In this document: positions 56,301 to 64,000 of the stretch, one piece after another
Layout of the letters: the number at the start of each line of letters is the position of its first letter
Numbering within the stretch: position 1 is the first letter of the stretch
DNA from: Pyrus communis
Lineage: Eukaryota; Streptophyta; Magnoliopsida; Rosales; Rosaceae
Assembly (NCBI RefSeq): GCF_963583255.1
Contig: NC_084813.1
Span: 6,248,001 to 6,312,000 of the forward strand
Length of the DNA stretch: 64,000 bases
Direction: 5' to 3'
Position numbers and translations under genes: made by a program
Notes under the pieces: generated by a model
The model's database searches: none
What the model was told of the DNA's origin: nothing
What the model saw: only the letters and a program-made list of their open reading frames with translations

Positions 56301-56775
56301 CTGTTGTCAAAAATTTCTCTTGGTAGTTTTCTTCGTTTTTGAGCGTAGCATTTAAGTATGTAAAAACTTTGGAATTCCAACATGTGGTTTTTAAGATAGT
56401 GAAGGAAACTCGAGCAAAGACTAGAAGAAATGTTCAAACTGAGTTGTACGAGAAGGATGTGTTTTTCATTTTTTTTTTTCTATAGTCGATGATAATTTTT
56501 GCTTTTCTTCTAGGTCACATGATTACTTGAATTGGTTTCTTTAGTGAATCATACTTCATACGTGATACTGCTCATATCATTTTATGCACATAGCTTGGCA
56601 ATTGATTGGTTTCTAAATTCAATCCAAAGCAAATGTCATCGATGCCCCACATTTTCATCGACTAGTGCCAGGCAATGGGAATTTAAAACATGTCTTTAAT
56701 GACTGCATATTTAGTTCATATATATTATTGAAAATATGACTTTAGCCCCTAAAATTTAATTCTCTACATAAAATC

Positions 56776-58944
56776 TGACACACCCCGACCGAGATCAGGG
56801 CGTGCTGGCCGTCACACGAAGGTGACGTAGTCATGTGCACGTGTGGAAGCTAATGAGATAGTAATATAAAAGTACGAATAATTAAAAACTAGCATACAAA
56901 GTACTAAAACAAGTGCTAGCGTATGTGAGACACAAATTCAGAGCAAATCTACAGCAGTCCAAAAGAAAAGATGCGACATAAATACACCCGAAGGTGACCC
57001 TACAATGATGAGTGTCTGTCAGAAATGCCAGGACGCCCTCTGGGAAAAACCACCGAACCTGCTAGACCACTAGAACCTGGAGGGGCGCAAAAACAAAAGC
57101 GTGAGTGGGCAAAACAAAGCTCTTTGAAAACTCTTTAGCAAAATACATTCTAACCCCTCGCCGTAAAACCTGTATACTTCCCAGAAAATGAACATATATA
57201 CGTATGTATAGATATGCCAATCATGCTCCGAAATATGCCATTCATGCTCGAGAATATGCCACATCGGAATCTCATAATAAAATGTAAGTGCTCAAGCATA
57301 ACTCATATCAATAACATATAATCTGGCAGCCGGAGTCACCTAACGTGACCTGTACGGCTGCATATAGAGCTCAAATCTCAAACTCAACAACTGAATCTGC
57401 ACACGAGTCGGAACCACCTAACGTGGTATGTACGACAAGACTGGGTGTAATATATATACGCTCTAGTGCTACGATCACGTGAAGACTGTGCGAATAATCG
57501 CGGGTCACCTACGAGTCGGAACCACCTAATGTGGTCTGTACGACAGGACTGTGCACCTAACTTGGATCCAAGCTGAGCGTGTGGTGCGGGAGGTGAACAT
57601 CACGTGAAGGACTCTGCCCTACTCTGGGCGGGAGCACTAACACCGGGGGTGCAGATTATGAGCTCTCTAAGCATCTCAAGCTACTACTGAATACAAACAT
57701 GAATACCAATTACCTGGCACTTACCTGTGCGTCCACAGTACCAAATACACATATATAAATGTATGCCGCTACTAATCCATGTGATGATGCATAAGCGATA
57801 ATAATAAAGTGCATGGCATAAATCAATTAACCCTTTTTAATCTATTTCTGGGAATATAAATGTATATAGGTATATACGGAAAACAAAAGCCCACTCACTG
57901 ATAAGTGGAAGGGTCGTAGCCCCCCTGCCTCGAGTGTGCACGCTCGTCCTCGGGATACGAATCACCTATATGCGAAATAACTACGAAAACGTTAATTTAA
58001 AAGCACATAACCAACTTCTCGTAATAACTTCTCATACATTGCTCAAAATGGACAATTGAATATACCAACGTGCTCTACACAACCTCAGGATCACAACCAT
58101 ATTTTTAGAATAATTTTTCTCTGCCGCACGCGCCCCCACGCGCCGGCCAAGGCACGGCCACACGCGCCAGCCACGCGCAGGCACGTGTGGCGCACACTGA
58201 CGGCGTCAAGAATATTCCGTCAGATTTAATGGAATATTCCGTCACCTTCTCAGGCGCCGTCTCCAGCGCCGGAAAACTGGGAAAATTTCAAACTTAGTTT
58301 TCTCACTCGTTTCTCAACCAATTTTCATGATTCTTGGACCAAAATGAAGCTTAGGACTAGTAGAATCACGATAGACTAGTTTTAAAAGCTAAAAACCACG
58401 CGATCATACCTGTCTTCAACCTCAAAACTCGGCCAACTTTGAACCAAGCTTTCCCGACGTCCAAATTTAACCAACGAAGCACTCCGAGGCTCCTTGGGAC
58501 CTCACCAAGACATCTACAAGCTTAAAAATGCCAAAAACATGCTAGATTAAGTTTGCATGAATAGTACTCAAATCAGCCATTGTCGAATCGACGTGAAAAT
58601 GTAGGATTTCTCACCTGAAAATGGTATGGTTGCACTCGTACGAGCTTCACGAGTTCGATGGTGTCCTTAGTTTCCTCGATGGGTGATGTTTTGGGTGAGT
58701 TTGATGTTGGTCCGTGCGTTGAAGGAAGAAGAAGAAAGAATGGAGGACTCGGGGAGAGAGAGAGAGAGAAGAGACAGAGAAGAGATAGAGGGAGAGGGAA
58801 TCACGGGAGAGGGAGAGTGGTGTGTGAGTGTGTGTATGGTCCTACAACACCACACAACTCAACACTAAACGTAAACAAACAAACTAGGGGTAAAATCGTA
58901 ATTTTCCACGTACGTTAATATGAATCTTGGGACGGGATGTCACA
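56776..58944 (-). mobile_element. Solo LTR B, 2.17 kb, inverted relative to LTR A
   Basis: Plus-strand ends are TGACACACCCCGACCGAG and GGGACGGGATGTCACA, the inverse of LTR A. Flanks AAATC (56771-56775) and AAACC (58945-58949) differ by one base, consistent with an older or mutated 5-bp duplication. It is colinear with LTR A but lacks the long (CA)n and one of the GGAATATTCC palindromes. Confidence 0.88.
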
Positions 58945-59291
58945 AAACCCGACATAAGTTTTTTTCTTGAATAAAACCCATTGACTAGATTCCATATCAG
59001 CAAATTCATTAATTGTGTTTGACTTCACACATTAAAAAAAAATTGGATGCCTAAAATACCCCTATTTGATTTTTTTTTTTATAAACCCTATTTGAATGTT
59101 TGATGTACATAATTAATGTCATGCGAATGGAAGGTAAGGGAGAATTAATGATTTTACTAAAAAAAAACATTAATGTTATAAATGCATTGCCTAATATATA
59201 ATAACATAAAACATGTCTAATATATGTTATTATACATGCTTAATTAAATCAATAAAATTATATTTTACATATTAATGTAGGTAAATTATTT

Positions 59292-59328
<37 letters not shown>

Positions 59329-60160
59329 GCCTAATATATGTAAAATTCATGCAAAATAATTTACCTACAAAAAAAAAAAAATTGATTCAAATAGTGCACC
59401 TACTATTAAAATTTTAAAATGTTAGATTGCTTAAAAAAAGAAAAATAATCCACCACCCTCAAGGTAGGGATGGGAACCCGAAGCCAGTAAGCTCCCAAAA
59501 GGCCTCGTGCTAGGTAGGGATGGGAATATACATAAAGGATCACTCCCTTGGGCGATGTGGGATCTTACAATCCACCCCCCCTCAAGGGCCCGACGTCCTC
59601 GTCGGCACACACACAGCCAGGGTTAAGCTCTGATACCAAATTATCACATCCCAGCCCGAGCCCCCACCACAACCCGGGCTCGATTCCAGATAAAACTCGA
59701 CATAAGTTTTTTACTGGAATAAAACTCATTGACTAGATTCCACATCAGCAAAATTCATTAATTATATTTGACTTTACACATTTAAAAAATTTCGATGCCC
59801 AAAACACCCCTATTTGAATTTTTGATTTACACAATTAATTCCATACAAATTGTAAGGGAGAATTAATGATTTTACAAAAAAAATAAAATAAATTCATTGC
59901 ATAATATATAATAACAATAAAACATGCCTAATAAATGTAGTAATACATGCTTAGTTAAGTCAATAAAATTATATTTTACATATAAATGTGGGTAAGTTAT
60001 TTCACACACACACACACATATATATAACAACAACAAAAACATGCATGATATACATAAAACTTCATGCAAAATAATTTACCTACATAATAAAGCAAACCCA
60101 AATATATGCAGAATAATATACCTACATAAAAAAAAATGTTATTATTTTATTCAATACTAG
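58945..60160. repeat. Two-copy tandem duplication of AT-rich DNA
   Basis: Unit 1 (about 58945-59400) and unit 2 (about 59690-60110) share, in order, CGACATAAGTTTTTT, CATTGACTAGATTCCA-ATCAGCA, GGGAGAATTAATGATTTTAC, ATTATATTTTACATAT and a (CA)n(TA)n run (59291-59326; 60003-60026). A Cassandra fragment sits at the unit boundary. Confidence 0.7.
59463..59690 (-). mobile_element. Truncated Cassandra TRIM
   Basis: In the minus orientation, order is: LTR tail (GGCTCGGGCTGGGATGTGATA), primer-binding site TTTGGTATCAGAGC (tRNA-Met type), internal GACGAGGACGTCGGGCCC, then 3' LTR start TAAGATCCCACATCG and CCTAGCACGAGGCCTTTTGG. The LTR stops before the 5S-like segment. Both ends are eroded. Confidence 0.8.
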
Positions 60161-60162
60161 TT

Positions 60163-60420
60163 TACCTATTATTTGTACATATAATAATAAAATGTGCCCA
60201 ATATATATGATGATACATAGAAAATAAAATACCTACATAATGCAGAAATGTTATTTGATTCAAAATTAATTTACTTGCAAAATAAAGCAATTGTATTTTA
60301 TTCAAGATTAATTTACCTATTATTTGTACATATATCTTATAACAATAAAATGTGCCAAATATATGTAATAATACATGGAAAATAAATTACCTACAAAATA
60401 TATGTTATTTGCTCATCATA
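60163..60420. repeat. AT-rich tandem repeat, two units of about 130 bp
   Basis: Units share TTTACCTATTATTTGTACATAT, AATAAAATGTGCC and GAAAATAAATTACCTACA-type blocks (compared in pieces). (AT)n runs follow at 60505-60555 and 60680-60750. Confidence 0.6.
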
Positions 60421-60555
60421 AATTTAAATATAGGTAGATTAATTAGTTTAATATGTTTGATCGTATATGTAGTATTGTGCATGTATATGTATGTATGTAT
60501 GTATGTGTATATATATATATATGTGAACATATAGTATATTATATATATATATATA

Positions 60556-60676
60556 GGGAATTGTTATTGGCACTCCAAAAATCTCATTTTGCACTTCAAA
60601 CTTTCTATAATTAGAAAGAAAAAAACACTTGTGAGGAGTGTAGAATGAAATTTGTGGAGTACTAATAACAGTTCCC
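60556..60676. mobile_element. 121-bp MITE with TA flanks
   Basis: Left end GGGAATTGTTATTGGCACTCC, right end inward GGGAACTGTTATTAGTACTCC. The flanks are (TA)n, consistent with a TA target (Tc1/Mariner-like), but the microsatellite context prevents proof. Confidence 0.7.
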
Positions 60677-60713
60677 TATATATATATACATATATATATA
60701 TAGGTAAACTATA

Positions 60714-60754
<41 letters not shown>

Positions 60755-60759
60755 CTTGT

Positions 60760-62618
60760 GGTAGTAATATATACATTTGAAGTATATATGTGTGTGATAG
60801 GGGTAATAATATGTTCAATAATTATATTTTTATTGTAATTAAGGTGAGTAATAACATTTATTGATTTTATTTTAAATATTGTGGTACAAATTGTAAATAT
60901 TTTGTAATAATAGGTCAATTACTTCTATACTTGGTAGTCATTTTTAAAATTGGGTTTTGTTAAGATGTTTATAACTTGGTGGGTTTTTGTCTAGGAAATA
61001 AGAGTTGTAAGGGTCTGTATCTAAAAAACCCTTTATTTTATTCTTTCCAGATCTCTGCATCTCAAGCACATCAACCCAAAAAAAAAAAAAAAACCCAATT
61101 CTTAATAAATGACAATTTGTAAGTTTCAAGGAGCAAAATGGGATCAAAATCGAGTTTCAAGGGGCGTACCTAAAAATAAGCCTATGATATTATATTTAAC
61201 CCATCCACGTCAACAACTTTAACGGCTATTTGATAGAACAGAAACATGGTAAAGTGGAACAAATATTAAGTTTTAGGGAATAAAATAATGACTTTTGAGT
61301 TACAGGTGTCAAAGTGGGTCAAAATCGAGTAGCTCAAAATAAGTCTTAGCTTGGTGCACCAATTCAGACCCACATAATGGAATTTGCTCCAATTCCACTG
61401 ATAGCAAATCAATCTTAGAGAAAGAGTGAGAGGGAGAGGCTGGGTTGATAGTGAGCAAGAGAGGGGGGAGTCCTCACGGCGAGATGGGGTCGGTAGTGGC
61501 AGCATAAACAATGCCAAGAAGTTGTTCTCCTCCTTTTGGGTTTTGGTTCACCATTTTACTATATTCCTCTTTTTTTTTACATATGCATTTTTTTTAATCC
61601 ATGTAAGTATATTTGATGGCTTTTGAACAAAATTAACAGAATTAAAGCAATGTGAAGTGAGTTTTGAGTTTCATGGAGTAAAATGACGATTTTTGAGTTT
61701 CAGAGGTTAAAGACGGATCAAAATCGAGTTGCAGGAGTCAAAGTGGGATCAAAATGGAGCGAATTTGACTGAAGAAATGAAAACATAGTAAAGTGGAATG
61801 AATTTTGAGTTTCAAGAAGTAAAGTGATGATTTTTGAGTTACAGGAAATAAAGCGAGATTGACATTGAATTCCAAAGGGCAGAGCTAAAAATAAGCCCCC
61901 CCACTTATTACATACACAATTCTAATGGATGGTAAGTATGGCCCTGGCCCTTGCTGTACATAAGCAAAAACCCGCTCAAAATGACGAGATTTTGTATGAA
62001 CGAGTTTGGCGAGGTCCCTACAACATGTACCACCTACCCTTACTAAGGTAGAGAACCTTCGTAATGAATGCATATTTTTTACATATAGCCACCATATGGA
62101 TGATGGTAAGCAAGCAAACAACGAGAAGACATGGGCATATAAATCCACGCATCCTTCCTTCTTTATAAGAACAACTAGCATAAGCCCCTTGATAATATTG
62201 GGCTTTTCACAGTACTTGCTTTATGCCTTTCCTTCTTAACTTCCTGAGCGAGGAAGGGAATCACTACTAATGTAAAACAGCAAATTGATAACATAGATAA
62301 GAACTCAGGATCAACGAAAAATAATTAATTCCTGTTGTGTATTACTGCACCAGGTTGCCAAACAAATAGAGATGTAGTGACTGATGAAAAATGACGGCCA
62401 ATAAACACTAAAACAGTTATCGTCTCATTGAGATGTTCAAACCAAACCGAAAGAAAAGGGTGAAAGGATAACACGGCACTCACGAAAACACGAAACCAAT
62501 GCTTGTAGATGAAAAGGCAGCTATAATCCCCGGCCATTCTTACAAATTGACAGCCAGTTCAACCTCATCTTAAGCTTAAATCCAAACCCACATCTATCTA
62601 CATGTTTTTCACACTTTC
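60760..62618. other. Repeat-derived intergenic DNA
   Basis: 61120-61880 repeats the phrase GTCAAAGTGGG-TCAAAATCGAG and GAGTTTCAAG-AGTAAA-TGA several times in direct order, suggesting a Mutator-type MITE cluster. 61885-62580 has no recognised content apart from the probable 3' UTR of the kinase to the right. Confidence 0.4.
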
Positions 62619-63659
62619 TCAGCCATTATGAGCAATCTCAGGCACAGCCTCCTCTTTCAAATCCTTTTTTTCGTATTTCTCCTCTGAGATAAAATCTGAG
62701 CTCTCTCCTTCAGCTGCTGTTGCCCCATCATTCCCCTCATTATATTCTGCAACCTGGGGAGTTTTAAATAGTTCGTCATTCTCTAGTTGGGCTAACTTCT
62801 CTTTCGATTCTCCCTTCAGAAGATCTACCACCTCTAGCATAGTCGGTCTTCTCTCAGGCCGACTATGAGCACATAGTAGAGCCACAAAGACAACTCTTTT
62901 CAGCTCATCCTCTAAATACTTTCCATTGAGTTTGGGGTCCGCTATTTCATCAAACTTCCTCTCACAGGCCAATGGCAGTGCCCAATCAGTAACCGTACGT
63001 TTCATTCCTTGACCCACTTTTTCAATGGGTTTCTTGCCACTAGCAAGCTCGAGCAGGAGAATGCCAAAGCTGTAGACATCACAACTCTCTGATGCTTTCC
63101 CTAACATAGCATATTCAGGTGCAAGGTAGCCGAGGGTACCTTTAACTCTTGTGGTCACATGTGTAGCACCATCGGGGATTAGCCTGGCAAAACCAAAATC
63201 AGCAACTTGAGCCTGGAAATCTGAATCCACCAACACATTGCTAGCTTTGATGTCTCTATGGATTATATGTGGGGTTGCATGATGGTGAAGATAGCTGGAT
63301 AAATCAAGTTAAAACATTAATATGAGAGAGAATTGCAGAGAGAGGAGAAACAGCTTTTACAGTTAAAGAAAGGAAAAACTTGGGTTCGGCACTTACGCAA
63401 CTCCTTCAGCAGACCCAATTACAATATTCATCCGCCGGGTCCAATCAAGAAGGCATTCAGCTGAGTGCTGGCCATGAAGGTGGGAAAGCAAGCTCAAATT
63501 TGGCATGTAGTCATATACAATTAAACGCTCTTGCCCTTCTGCACAATAGCCACGTAAACTGAGCAGATTCTTGTGTCGAACTCGTGCCAGGATCTCAACC
63601 TCAACAGCAAACTCCATGTCTGCTTTGTCACTCCAGGCTTTTAACCTTTTAACTGCAAT
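62619..63659 (-). CDS. PTI1-like receptor-like cytoplasmic kinase, 3' part
   Basis: Two exons, 63659-63397 and 63294-62619, joined GC/C in phase. The frame enters exon 63659 in phase 0 at acceptor TATGCAG, so the start, glycine-rich loop and any upstream domain lie beyond 64000. Visible motifs: IAVKRL (ATP lysine), HRDIKASNVLV, DFGFARLIPDG, GTLGYLAPEYAM and DVYSFGILLLEL. They make a complete C-lobe with all catalytic residues. The tail is long and acidic (DELFKTPQ ... EEKYEKKDLKEEAVPE), as in the PTI1-like kinase At3g15890 group of RLCKs. These are Ser/Thr kinases despite the 'tyrosine-protein kinase' family name. Substrate unknown. No exon with the expected G-loop was found up to 64000, so the intron exceeds 340 bp. 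Confidence 0.83.
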
Positions 63660-63810
63660 CTGCATACACGTTGGTAAACATTATATGCAATTGCACTGAT
63701 TATGATCTAGCGAAGAACAAATTTAGGGAAAGTCAATCAAGCATACCACATAATTGTAAGTGTACAAAAGTTTAATGCCTGAGAAAATTGTTAAGGTGGT
63801 CTTTTGAGGA

Positions 63811-63985
63811 AACTGCTTTTACAACAACCTGGCTGGCTCTAGACAAGATGCTATGCGTTCGCCAGTTAAGAGACAAACAAACAAAAAACATTATCAACTG
63901 CTTTTAGAACAACCTGGCTGGCGATGCTATGCATTCACCACTTCAGAGACTCAAACCAAAAAAAAATTTTCAACTGCTTCTGAAG
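63811..63985. repeat. Imperfect tandem duplication in the PTI1-like intron
   Basis: Two units of about 85 bp share CAACCTGGCTGG, GATGCTATGC-TTC-CCA and TCAACTGCTT blocks. Intronic. Confidence 0.65.
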
Positions 63986-64000
63986 GCTGACTCGAGATGG

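Noticed and set aside
56771..58949. Perfect target duplication for LTR B
   Set aside because: AAATC and AAACC differ by one base, so only a decayed duplication can be claimed.

Overview
This is a nuclear plant DNA window. The genes have GT-AG introns and plant-specific families (DOG1-like, KOC1-like, USP-kinase, PTI1-like), and the spaces between them are AT-rich and full of transposons. A Cassandra-type LTR with a 5S rRNA-like segment, and a large LTR family starting TGTGACATCCCG, suggest a woody rosid, most likely Rosaceae (apple tribe). That species guess is inference from remembered repeat families, not from a search.

Genes, left to right: 5' part of a CUE/UBA-like ubiquitin-system gene (-, runs off the left edge); a complete DOG1-domain gene (-, 2828-4960); a complete KOC1-like chloroplast outer-membrane kinase (-, 20156-22887); a U11/U12-25K-like ubiquitin-fold gene (-, 25321-27149); a USP-domain plus protein-kinase gene (+, 28816-33095); a complete PRP8 splicing-factor gene (-, 33752-43946), convergent with the kinase gene; and the 3' part of a PTI1-like receptor-cytoplasmic kinase (-, 62619 to the right edge). 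I rebuilt each exon chain from splice sites and checked that reading phase carries through every junction.

The other two thirds is accessory DNA in two blocks. Block 1 (about 5.9-19.5 kb) holds a short tandem duplication, a 2.27-kb hAT-type element with a chimeric retroelement nested in it, a decayed proteasome beta5-like gene, a 2.57-kb solo LTR sitting exactly on a splice donor, and a 1-kb Mutator-type fold-back element. Block 2 (about 44.2-62.5 kb) holds further decayed copies of the proteasome-like gene in both orientations, duplicated as a unit. Several elements with target-site duplications split these copies: a PIF/Harbinger-type, Mutator-type, hAT-type, a candidate gene-capturing Mutator element, and two inverted solo LTRs of one family.

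The most useful property of the window is that its related copies act as empty sites for one another. Insertion boundaries can therefore be read directly and the order of nesting worked out. No CRISPR array, tRNA gene or intact transposase or reverse-transcriptase gene was seen.
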